A program made the translations under genes and the position numbers. DNA of 64,000 nucleotides from Roseateles sp. DAIF2 (lineage in GTDB: Bacteria > Pseudomonadota > Gammaproteobacteria > Burkholderiales > Burkholderiaceae_C). This document shows positions 47,967 to 55,952 of this stretch, one piece after another. Position 1 is the stretch's first letter; each line of letters opens with the position of its first letter. The notes below the pieces were generated by a model. That model did no database searches. It had not been told where the DNA came from and saw only the letters and a program-made list of their open reading frames with translations. The stretch is from positions 4,340,001 through 4,404,000 of the forward strand of contig NZ_CP049919.1 in the NCBI RefSeq assembly GCF_015624425.1, in the 5' to 3' direction.

Positions 47967-49604
47967 ATGAATGCTTCTTCCCCTACCTTCAACGCGCGCA
48001 TCCTGCCGCTGGGCCAAATCGCCGATGCCACAGACGCCAATCCGGCCCCGCAGGCCGGCCCGCGCTCGGTCGGCCTGTGCTTCTCCGGCGGCGGCAGCCG
48101 CGCCCTGTCCTGCGCGATGGGGCAGCTGCGCGCGCTGCGCTACCTGGGCCTGCTGGATCAGGTGTTCGCCAGCTCCTCGGTCTCCGGCGGCACCTGGGCC
48201 AACAGCCTGTTCACCTACCTGCCGGCCGGCATCTCGGATGACGATTTCCTCGGCGAGGTGATCCTCGATCCGCGCGCGCTGAGCCTGTCGGTGCTGGAGC
48301 GGCAGACGCCGAACAACCTCGGCCGGGTGCCGACCCGGCTGGATCCGCTGGACATCATCGACACGCTGTATCAGCTCAAGGAAACCTACGGCTATGCGAA
48401 CTCCGATCTCTGGCAGGGCCTGATCGGCGAGCTGGTGCTGAAGCCCTACGGCCTGTGGCTGCCGGGCGCCGACGGCTTCGACCGCCGCAGCTTCAGCTGG
48501 TCCGAGGCCTATCTGAAGACGGCCGGCGGCCCGCTGGCGCGCAACCCGGGGCTGAAGGTGAGCGACTTCATCACGGTGCAGCGCCAGCGCCCCTTCCCCA
48601 TCCTCAACACCAGCCTGTTCAGCAGCGACGCCACCGATGCGGACCTGATGCCCTTCGAGGCGAACTTCATGCTGGGCGTGCGGGCGAACTTCCCGGCCAA
48701 TGCGCAGCAGCAGCCGGGCGCGATCGGCGGCGGGCTGCTGGAATCCTTCGCGATGGGCAGCACCTATCAGGGCGATGCCGCGCCCGGCCTGGTCACGACC
48801 AGCCGGCCCGCGCGCCTGTACTCGCTGTCCGATATCGCCGGCTGCAGCAGCGCCGCCTTCGCCCAGCTGTTCGAGGAGCAGTACCCCGACTTCAAGGGGC
48901 TGGTGCCGCGCTATCCCTATTGGCCGCTGCAGGCGCGCGCCAGCCAGCCGGCGCTCAACTACCGCTTCGCCGATGGCGGCAGCCTGGAGAACCTGGGTGT
49001 CAACGCGATGCTGGCGCGCGGCGTGCCGCGCCTGATCGTATTCGTCAACACCGACGAGGGCATCAGCCGCGACCCGGCCCGGCGCGACGTGATCCTCTCC
49101 GACGACATCCCGCCGCTGTTCGGCCTGCAGCCCTTCGCGGCCGGCGTCGGCTATGTGCCCTATGGCCCGAACCAGCCCGGCGAGGGCGCGGCGCGGCTGT
49201 ACCGCCACAACCAGGTCTTCGAGACCAGCGCCTTCGCCGAGCTGCAGCAGAAGCTGCTGGCCGCCAAGAACGCCGGCGGCGCGCTGATGGTGCGCCAGGT
49301 CCTGAAGGTGCTGCCCAACAGCTGGTTCGACGTGCCGGCGCAGGAATCGGTCGAACTGCTGTGGGTCTACAACGACAACGTCTCCAGCTGGTGGCAGCAG
49401 CTGCCCTTCGAGACGCGCGCCTGGCTGGACATCGAGAGCGTCGACGATTTCCCGCTCTACGACACCGTTACCCAGCTCTACCTGACGCCCATCATGGTCA
49501 ACGCGCTGGCGCATCTGGCCTGCTGGAACCTCGCCTCGCCCTCGACCCTGGGCAATGAGGGCGGCCTCAGCAATGGGCAGGTGGTGCAGCGCATGTTCCG
49601 CTGA
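47967..49604 (+). CDS. Patatin/cPLA2-like phospholipase
   Basis: A 545-aa protein resembling the lysophospholipase catalytic domain of cytosolic phospholipase A2. The oxyanion glycine motif FSGGGSRAL is near residues 39-47. The nucleophile region reads ASSSVSGGTW (about 68-77), the SxSGG form rather than GxSxG, and the aspartate is in RFADGGSLENLG near 335. No signal peptide is present. The ATG at 47967 has GGGAG upstream. It ends exactly where the convergent tetR stop begins (49604/49605). Substrate unknown. Confidence 0.85.
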   Translation: MNASSPTFNARILPLGQIADATDANPAPQAGPRSVGLCFSGGGSRALSCAMGQLRALRYLGLLDQVFASSSVSGGTWANSLFTYLPAGISDDDFLGEVILDPRALSLSVLERQTPNNLGRVPTRLDPLDIIDTLYQLKETYGYANSDLWQGLIGELVLKPYGLWLPGADGFDRRSFSWSEAYLKTAGGPLARNPGLKVSDFITVQRQRPFPILNTSLFSSDATDADLMPFEANFMLGVRANFPANAQQQPGAIGGGLLESFAMGSTYQGDAAPGLVTTSRPARLYSLSDIAGCSSAAFAQLFEEQYPDFKGLVPRYPYWPLQARASQPALNYRFADGGSLENLGVNAMLARGVPRLIVFVNTDEGISRDPARRDVILSDDIPPLFGLQPFAAGVGYVPYGPNQPGEGAARLYRHNQVFETSAFAELQQKLLAAKNAGGALMVRQVLKVLPNSWFDVPAQESVELLWVYNDNVSSWWQQLPFETRAWLDIESVDDFPLYDTVTQLYLTPIMVNALAHLACWNLASPSTLGNEGGLSNGQVVQRMFR

Positions 49605-50306
49605 CTAGCCCCGCCGCCCGCGCGCCCCGTCCAGCAGCGACTGCAGCGCCGCCAGCAGCACCTCGGTGGCCTCGTCGGCATCGAGCAGGCCCGAGCTGAC
49701 GAAGGCGCCGTTGACCAGCACCGCCAGCTGGGCGGCCAGACGGTCCGGCTGGCGCACGCCCTCGAGCCGGCGGGCGATGTCCTGCAGACGGCCGCGCAGC
49801 GCCAGCATGTGGCGCTGCGCCACCCGGCGCGCCGGATGGTCCTGCTCGGCGAACTCGGCCGCGACATTGATCTGCGGGCAGCCGCGGTAGTTGGCGCGGG
49901 CCAGGCGCGCGCCGATCCAGCGCAGATGGGCGGCCAGCTCGCCGGCGGGATCCTCCGCATGAGCCTCGGCCACGCTGTCCCACAGCGCCCAGAACTCCTG
50001 GTCCTCGCGCTCCAGGAAGGCGACGATCAGATCGTCCTTGGTCGGGAAGTAGCGGTACAGGCTGGTCTTGGCGATCACCGCCTCCTGCACCACCAGATCC
50101 ACCCCGACCGCGCGCACGCCGCGCTCGTAGAACAGCCGGGAGGCGGTGTCGAGGATGCGCTCGCGCAGCTCGGCGGCCGGCTCGGCCGCGGCCTTGCCCG
50201 CCGCCGCTCGCTTCACTGGCGCGGGGCGGGACGCCGCAGACGGCGATGCAGCGGACGGAAGCGAGGAAGGCGATCGAAGAACGGTTTTGCTGACCATGCT
50301 TGACAT
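49605..50306 (-). CDS. TetR-family repressor
   Basis: A 233-aa protein. A basic, Ala/Ser/Pro-rich N-terminal arm (about 1-50) is unusual for the family. The TetR helix-turn-helix follows (about 55-100; FYERGVRAVGVDLVVQEA, KTSLYRYFPTKDDL), then a ligand domain ending in LLDGARGRRG. ATG 50306 lies 3 bp from a palindromic operator; ATG 50297 is an alternative. The divergent enzyme gene and two operators point to local control of that gene and itself. Confidence 0.9.
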   Translation of the reverse strand: MSSMVSKTVLRSPSSLPSAASPSAASRPAPVKRAAAGKAAAEPAAELRERILDTASRLFYERGVRAVGVDLVVQEAVIAKTSLYRYFPTKDDLIVAFLEREDQEFWALWDSVAEAHAEDPAGELAAHLRWIGARLARANYRGCPQINVAAEFAEQDHPARRVAQRHMLALRGRLQDIARRLEGVRQPDRLAAQLAVLVNGAFVSSGLLDADEATEVLLAALQSLLDGARGRRG

Positions 50307-50308
50307 GC

Positions 50309-50324
50309 TACAGACCTGTCTGTA
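50309..50324. promoter_or_regulatory. TetR operator 1
   Basis: TACAGACCTGTCTGTA is a perfect 16-bp palindrome. It lies directly upstream of the tetR start and shares the half-site ACAGAC with operator 2. Their centres are 26 bp apart. Confidence 0.85.
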
Positions 50325-50335
50325 ATCTTTAAAGA

Positions 50336-50349
50336 ACAGACAGGTCTGT
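50336..50349. promoter_or_regulatory. TetR operator 2
   Basis: ACAGACAGGTCTGT is a perfect 14-bp palindrome located 20 bp before the start of the saccharopine-dehydrogenase-like gene. It has the same half-site and 2-bp centre as operator 1, so one dimer or dimer pair can cover both promoters. Confidence 0.85.
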
Positions 50350-50369
50350 ATCATTCATAGGAGATCTCG

Positions 50370-51434
50370 ATGACCCAGCACGCTTTCACCGCCCAGCCAC
50401 CCGCCTCGGCCCCGATCGCCGTCTATGGCGCCACCGGTCATACCGGCCGTTTCGTCGTCCGGGAGGCGCTTCGCCAGGGCCTTCCGGTGGTGGCGGTCGG
50501 CCGCGATGCCGCGCGGCTCGAGCAGGGCCTGCCGCCCGAGGTCGAGCGGCGCGTCGCCGCGCTGGACGACCCGGAAGGCCTGGCGCGGGCCTTCGCCGGC
50601 TGTGCGGTGGTGATCAACTGCGCCGGCCCCTTCCTCGACACCGCGGTGCCGGTGGCGCGCGCCGCGCTGCGGGCAGGCAGCCATTACCTCGACGTAACCG
50701 CGGAACAGGCCAGCGCCCAGGCCCTGTTCGCCGATTTCGACGCGGCGGCGCGCGCCGCCGGCCGGGTCGTGACGCCGGCGGCGGGCTTCTACGGCGGCCT
50801 GGCCGATCTGTTGGCCAGTGCCCTGGCCGCGGCCGGCGCGCCGGCGCAGGCGATCGACGAGATCACCGTGGCGATCGGGCTCGATCGCTGGTGGCCCACC
50901 AGTGGCACCCGCGTGACCGGCGAGCGCAACAAGGTGCCGCGCCTCGTGCTGCGCGACGGCGCATTGGCGCCGCTGCTGCCGCAGACCGAGGCGCGGGACT
51001 GGTCCTTCGCCGCGCCGTTGGGCCGCATGGACATGGTCGAGCTGCCCTTCAGCGAGATCATCACGCTGGCCCGGCATCTGCAGGCGCGCAGCATCCGCTC
51101 GCTGCTGAACCGCTCGGCACTGGAAGACATCCGCGACAGCACCACGCCGCCGCCCGCGGCGGTCGATGCCAGCGGGCGCTCGGCCCAGCGCTTCGAACTG
51201 GTGCTGCGGCTGCGGATGACGGACGGCAGCATCCGCGAGGCCGGCGTGCGCGGCCAGGATATCTACGCGGTGACCGCGCCGATCGTGGTCGAGGCCGCCC
51301 GGCAGCTGCACGCGGCCGGCCATCAACCGAGCGGTGCGCTGGCGCTGGCCCAGGCGGTGCCACCCGCGGCGCTGCTGGCCGCGTTGCATCGTGGCCACGC
51401 GCTGGAGCTGTTCGGCGACGCCCTGCCCGGCTGA
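50370..51434 (+). CDS. Saccharopine-dehydrogenase-like NAD(P)-binding protein
   Basis: A 354-aa protein with an N-terminal Rossmann motif VYGATGHTGRFVVREAL (about 17-33). A VINCAGPFLDTAVPVARAAL segment (about 83-102) and HYLDVTAEQ follow; these are typical of the saccharopine dehydrogenase/trans-acting enoyl reductase group. The middle part (AIGLDRWWPTSGTR) is family-like too. The reaction is not known. Strong AGGAGA site before the ATG at 50370. Its divergent TetR gene and twin operators suggest induction by a small molecule. Confidence 0.85.
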   Translation: MTQHAFTAQPPASAPIAVYGATGHTGRFVVREALRQGLPVVAVGRDAARLEQGLPPEVERRVAALDDPEGLARAFAGCAVVINCAGPFLDTAVPVARAALRAGSHYLDVTAEQASAQALFADFDAAARAAGRVVTPAAGFYGGLADLLASALAAAGAPAQAIDEITVAIGLDRWWPTSGTRVTGERNKVPRLVLRDGALAPLLPQTEARDWSFAAPLGRMDMVELPFSEIITLARHLQARSIRSLLNRSALEDIRDSTTPPPAAVDASGRSAQRFELVLRLRMTDGSIREAGVRGQDIYAVTAPIVVEAARQLHAAGHQPSGALALAQAVPPAALLAALHRGHALELFGDALPG

Positions 51435-51463
51435 GCGGCTCCGCTCGCTATCATTCCCGCGTT

Positions 51464-51680
51464 GGTGCTCGCAACGGCCGTCCGGCCCGCGCAGTTCAAC
51501 GGGAATCAGCGGGGCCGCGCAGCGGCCCAAGCTGAGCTGCCCCCGCAACGGTAAGCGGAAGGCGGGTGAAGCTACTGCGGATTCGGCCGCGACGCCCGCG
51601 CCCCTGTTGAGACCCACTGGGTGCCGCGGCGCCTGGGAAGGGAACAGCGGTCCCACTTCCGCCAGCCCGGATACCGGCCA
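51464..51680 (+). promoter_or_regulatory. Cobalamin (AdoCbl) riboswitch
   Basis: The conserved pieces appear in the right order: GGGAATC then the hairpin and GAGCTGCCCCCGCAACGGTAA (51534-51554), CCCACTGGG (51613-51621), CCTGGGAAGG (51632-51641) and the B12 box AGCCCGGATACCGGCC (51664-51679). It lies about 100 bp upstream of the btuB start, as expected. In proteobacteria these elements usually block translation when cobalamin is bound. Confidence 0.95.
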
Positions 51681-51778
51681 ACAAGCGGCGGCGCCCCTGG
51701 CGCCTCCATATCGCATGCGGCCGCGGGGAAGCGGCGGACATGCAGTCCCGGCAGTTGCCATTCAGTCCCCCTCCCACC

Positions 51779-53692
51779 ATGTTGTATCCACATCCGTCCT
51801 GCCCGTCCGGTATGCCGCGCCGCGCCCTCGCCGTCGCCGCCTTCCTCTCCCTCGCCCCGCTCGCCGCCAGCGCGCAGCAACACCTGGCCCCGGTCGTCGT
51901 GACCGGCACGCGCGAGGCCCAGCCGCTGAGCGCCAGCGTGGCCGACGTGGTGCTGATCGACCGCGAGGCGTTGCGCGACGGCGGCCTGAGCTCGGTCGAG
52001 GAGGCACTGCGCCGCCATGCCGGCCTGCAGCTGGCACGCAACGGCGGCCCGGGCCAGAACGCCGGCTACTTCCTGCGCGGCACCGGCACCAGCAGCACCG
52101 TGGTGCTGATCGACGGCGTGCGCGTCGGCTCCGCCACCCTGGGCCAGGCCAACTTCGAGAACATGAGCCTGGCACAGATCGAGCGCATCGAGGTGCTGCG
52201 CGGCCCGGCCTCCAGCCTCTACGGCGCCGACGCGGTCGGCGGCGTGATCCACATCATCACCCGTCGCGGCGAGGCGGGCGCCACGCCCCATCTGGGCGCA
52301 CGCCTGGCCATCGGTGGCGAGCGCTCGCGCGAGGGCCATCTGGAGGCGAGCGGCATGCTGGGCGGCTTCGACTATGCCGCCAGCGTCGCGCGCGAAAGCA
52401 GCCGCGGCATCTCGGCGATCCGCCAGAGCGGCGACCTGTTCGGCAACTTCAACCCGGACCGCGATGGCTTCAAGCGCGACAGCGCCCAGCTGCGCCTGGG
52501 CTTCACGCCGCTCGCGGGCCATCGCCTGGGCCTCTCGGCCAGCCAGAACAAGCTGAACGCGCAGTTCGACGGCAGCGAGTACGGCCCGCCGCCCGACTTC
52601 AAGCAGGATGCCTCGCCGGATTTCCGCAACCATCTGAAGGCGCGGCTGCTCGCGCTCGACTACCGCGGCCGCATCTCCGAACAATGGACCACCAGCCTGC
52701 AGCTCGCCAAGGGCAAGGACGAGCTGGTCAGCGGCGCGAATCTGCTCAGCAGCTACGAGACCGAGCGCGAACAGCTGACCTGGCAGAACGCGCTGCGCTT
52801 CGCCCCCGGCCAGCAGCTGGTGCTGGCCTATGAGCAGCTGCGCGAGCAGGTGGCCGGCAATGTGATCACGGGCGCACCGACGCGCCGCAACAAGGCCGTG
52901 ATCGCCGGCTACGCCGGGCAGTTCGGCGCCGGCGACGCGATCGGCCTGGAGGCCAGCCTGCGCCGCGACGACAACTCGGCCTATGGCGACACCAACACCG
53001 GCAATATCGGCGCCAGCTATGCGCTGAGCCCGCAGCTGAAGCTGCGCGCGCTGGCCGGCAAGACCTTCCGCGCGCCGACCTTCAACGACCTCTACTACCC
53101 CGGCTACGGCGTCGCCACCCTGCACCCCGAGGAGGGCCGCAGCGCCGAGCTGGGCCTGGCCTGGAGCGCCGGCGATGCAAGCGCGGGCCTGACCGTCTAC
53201 CGCAACAGCACGCGCAACCTGATCGTCTACAGCCCCGACAACACCGGCAAGATCTGCCCGCCCGGCCAGTCCGGCTGCCCCGCGAACCTGGCCCGCGCGA
53301 CCCTGAAGGGCGCGACCCTGAGCGCCACCCAGCGCTGGGGCGGCTTGAACCTGCGCGCGACCTTGGACTTCCTCGACGCCAAGGATGACCGCACCGGTGA
53401 CCGCGTGACGCGCCGCGCCGCGCACCAGGAAAGCCTGTCGGCCGACTACGAGGCCGGCGCCTGGAACGCCGGCGCCTCGCTGACCGGCGTCGGCGCACGG
53501 CCGGACGGCAATGTCAGGCTGGGCGCCTACGCGGTGCTGGACCTGCGCGCCAGCTGGCGCTTCCTGCCGCAATGGCGCCTGGAGGCCAAGCTGCTGAACG
53601 CCGCCGACCGCCGCATCGAGCCGGTGCGCGACTACCAGGACCTGGGTCGCCAGGCCTGGATCGGCCTGCGCTTCGACAACCAGGGCTTCTGA
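51779..53692 (+). CDS. btuB: TonB-dependent vitamin B12 receptor
   Basis: A 637-aa outer-membrane receptor (626 aa if ATG 51812 is used). The signal peptide (MPRRALAVAAFLSLAPLAASA from the second ATG) precedes the TonB box region VVVTGTREAQ. The plug has VLIDGVRVGS and RGPASSLYGADAVGGVIHII, and the barrel ends IGLRFDNQGF. The cobalamin riboswitch upstream makes B12 or other corrinoids the likely cargo. No btuF/C/D or cob genes lie nearby in the window. No clear ribosome site is seen, which is usual where the riboswitch masks it. Confidence 0.93.
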   Translation: MLYPHPSCPSGMPRRALAVAAFLSLAPLAASAQQHLAPVVVTGTREAQPLSASVADVVLIDREALRDGGLSSVEEALRRHAGLQLARNGGPGQNAGYFLRGTGTSSTVVLIDGVRVGSATLGQANFENMSLAQIERIEVLRGPASSLYGADAVGGVIHIITRRGEAGATPHLGARLAIGGERSREGHLEASGMLGGFDYAASVARESSRGISAIRQSGDLFGNFNPDRDGFKRDSAQLRLGFTPLAGHRLGLSASQNKLNAQFDGSEYGPPPDFKQDASPDFRNHLKARLLALDYRGRISEQWTTSLQLAKGKDELVSGANLLSSYETEREQLTWQNALRFAPGQQLVLAYEQLREQVAGNVITGAPTRRNKAVIAGYAGQFGAGDAIGLEASLRRDDNSAYGDTNTGNIGASYALSPQLKLRALAGKTFRAPTFNDLYYPGYGVATLHPEEGRSAELGLAWSAGDASAGLTVYRNSTRNLIVYSPDNTGKICPPGQSGCPANLARATLKGATLSATQRWGGLNLRATLDFLDAKDDRTGDRVTRRAAHQESLSADYEAGAWNAGASLTGVGARPDGNVRLGAYAVLDLRASWRFLPQWRLEAKLLNAADRRIEPVRDYQDLGRQAWIGLRFDNQGF

Positions 53693-54671
53693 GCGCCCGC
53701 GGCGGCCTCGTGCCGGACGTCACGATGACTTGGCCGGACGCATACCGTCGGGCCACCTCCCGTTCGGTCCTGTCGATGCGGCCCTGCCGCTCGCGGGCGA
53801 GCGAGGCCTCGCCGCATTGAGTTTCGGTGGCGAGCAGCGCCCGCTTCAGGCCGGCCACCCGCTGCGGGTTACCGCCCCTGGACTTCGACGATCTGCGCCT
53901 AGATGTCCGCCTCGTTTCGCGGCGCAGGTCTGTCGTGCCTCGGCGTCCGTCACGCCGCGTCTGGATCAAGACCGTCAACCCGCCTTGAGGATGTCGCCTG
54001 CCTCCAGTTCTCCGTGATACCTCTTGTTTGGGTACACGATGGAAAACTCGTTCTGCTCGAGGTAGAGATCTCTGCTCTCGAGCATCGCAAGACGCGCAAG
54101 TAGGTGGGTTGGCACGCTGCTGGCTTCCTCCATCTCCAAGCTTCACGTTGGGCCGCTTCTTCTCATACGTCTGCTTTGTCTCGCCAGCCGTCGGGTAGCG
54201 TTCCTTAACGTGCCCCGGCACCCGGGAAACGTAGCTGTCGAACTTCTGCATTGCAGCGAGCAGAGAAGCAAGCTCTGGGGCCGAGTTCATCTGCTTGACA
54301 AGCTCTCAGTACCGGGGCGGCGAGTGCAGCGCCGCATCGGCCGCAATTTCGCCTTTCGTCTGGAACCGAAACCGAAGCACGGCCAGCAACACGTACTCAG
54401 CCGCCCAGAAGGGATTGAGCATGAAGGCTGAGTGCATTCAGTGCAGGTGCGCGTACCGTGCCAACAGGCAGTACCCAAGGGCTCGCTCCATATATATGAA
54501 GGCGTCTGCGATGCACCCAGCACCGCGGTGTCGTGCACCGTAGAGGAGACCAACGCGTGGCCCCTCGATACGTCCTCGATGGGAGTGGATCCCTCAGTCC
54601 TGGGGCAGCGCCCTTGCCCTCAGGCTCGGGCAGCGACTGCTGGATGGCTTCTTCGTCATATTCGCTGAAAT
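53693..54671. other. Decayed, lower-GC stretch between btuB and a metalloprotease gene
   Basis: About 980 bp without an intact gene. GC content falls compared with both neighbours, and codon-like patterns jump between frames. One recognisable broken reading frame is listed separately (53975-54437). To its right, minus-strand words such as EYDEEAIQQSLPEPEGKG (about 54605-54660) look protein-like but are cut short. To its left, a minus-strand stretch around 53710-53850 (SLARERQGRIDRTEREVARR) also looks like a piece of a helical protein. No transposase, terminal repeats or tRNA are seen. Confidence 0.55.
53975..54437 (-). pseudogene. Broken gene of unknown function
   Basis: Read from ATG 54437 the frame gives a helical N-terminus (NPFWAAEYVLLAVLRFRFQT), meets an in-frame TGA at 54306-54308, and continues plausibly in the same frame (ELASLLAAMQKFDSYVSRVP, then GETKQTYEKKRPNVKLGDGG). 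Near 54133-54150 the protein-like reading shifts by one base into EEASSVPTHLLARLAMLESR and YLEQNEFSIVYPNKRYHGEL, ending at a TGA at 53975. One stop plus one frameshift in about 150 codons indicates decay; alternatively these are three tiny overlapping genes. No family is recognised. Confidence 0.4.
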
Positions 54672-55868
54672 CTAGCGAGCAGCGCCCTGCGCGCCCCTGG
54701 CGAGAATCGCGCGCAGCATCGGCTCCGAATAGAGCTCGCCGCTGGCCTCGCTGCTGTCCATCATGGCGCGCCACAGCGGCAACGGTGCGATCGCGAAGCC
54801 GTGGAAGCGCTTGAATCCACAGGCGTAGAAGCCGCGATAGACCGTCAGGTCGTCCTTGAGTTGCTCGCATTCCTTGAGCAGCTTCTGCGCATACTGGTCG
54901 CGCGCTTCTGCGCTGAAGATGCCGGTCGCCTGCAAGGCATCCAGCATGATCGCCTCGGCGCCGCCTTCGTGGATCCACGAGTCGTTCTCGCCGATGCCGC
55001 CGCGCGCCAGATTGACCTGCCACACATGCGCCATCTCGTGCGCGACCAGGCTCGCGAAGTAGCTGCGCTTCTTCGGATGGTCATAGACGAGCCCGCCCCC
55101 TTGCAGGCGATAGGCGATGCCGCCGCCGGCCACGCCACCTTTGATATTGAAGCTGCTCGGCCCGCCGTCGAAGCCGACCACGGCGACCGAGATCAGCGGG
55201 GTCGCGGACAGCTTGCGTTGAAACGCCTGCTCATAGAACCGCGACACCTTCGCCGTGGTCTCTTCGAGCACTTCGCGCAGCCAGGCCGGCGCCTTCGGAT
55301 CGATGATGACGTCGACATTGCCCATGCGAACCGGTTCCTGCGGCCCGAAGTAGGCATAGCCCGCCAGATCGCCGCCGGGTTTGATCGGCGCGATCACCGT
55401 CTCGCCGCTCAAGCCCTTCAATCGCAGTGCGACGTCCATCGTCCGCTTGCGTCCGCCCTGCGACAGCGCGCCATGCAGGAAACCGAGATAGAAGTCCCAC
55501 CCGCCGTCGGAGAAGCGGTCGATCGGCGCGTAGTGCCCCACGTCGAAGCCGTCGTAGGCGCTGATCTCGACGCTCAGCCGGGTCAGGGGCTCGGCGCTGC
55601 GGATGCTTTCCCTGTCCTTGTCTGCGACCAGCGTCGCGCCCGGCGTCAGCGGGCGCCACGCCATCTTGCGGTACGGTCCGATCTGCGCGCCCAGGTCGAT
55701 CGCCGTGACGGGTTCGGCGAACAGGTAGTCGGCGCGCCATTTGTCGGCGGCGACATGGGTCAGCGTCAGCTTGGTACGCAGGGGGGGCGGTGCGGCGGCG
55801 TGAACGGTACCGATGAGCGCCGCGAGCAGCAGCCCTGCGAACGCCGAGATCGATGAGAAGAAGCGCAT
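54672..55868 (-). CDS. Predicted secreted gluzincin-type metalloprotease
   Basis: A 398-aa protein with a signal peptide (about 1-25, AGLLLAALIGTVHAA). The zinc motif VAHEMAHVWQ (about 278-287) is followed after about 20 residues by DSWIHEGGAEAIML, giving HExxH plus a downstream Glu ligand as in M1/M61-like peptidases. A beta-rich N-terminal half (about 30-190) may be a substrate-binding domain. The ATG at 55868 is chosen for the signal peptide and an AAAGG site. GC content looks slightly lower than the prp genes next to it. Substrate unknown. Confidence 0.8.
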   Translation of the reverse strand: MRFFSSISAFAGLLLAALIGTVHAAAPPPLRTKLTLTHVAADKWRADYLFAEPVTAIDLGAQIGPYRKMAWRPLTPGATLVADKDRESIRSAEPLTRLSVEISAYDGFDVGHYAPIDRFSDGGWDFYLGFLHGALSQGGRKRTMDVALRLKGLSGETVIAPIKPGGDLAGYAYFGPQEPVRMGNVDVIIDPKAPAWLREVLEETTAKVSRFYEQAFQRKLSATPLISVAVVGFDGGPSSFNIKGGVAGGGIAYRLQGGGLVYDHPKKRSYFASLVAHEMAHVWQVNLARGGIGENDSWIHEGGAEAIMLDALQATGIFSAEARDQYAQKLLKECEQLKDDLTVYRGFYACGFKRFHGFAIAPLPLWRAMMDSSEASGELYSEPMLRAILARGAQGAAR

Positions 55869-55952
55869 GTTGACGAGGCCTTTGCAGCTTAGGGCGGCCA
55901 TCGTAGCCGAGCCTCGCGTGCCAGGTCTTGTCAGCAGCGATCCTGCCGCTGT

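Noticed and set aside
53514..54290. 258-codon minus-strand frame as a real gene
   Set aside because: Only the first 45 or so codons look protein-like. The rest is Arg-rich and overlaps the 3' end of btuB antisense.
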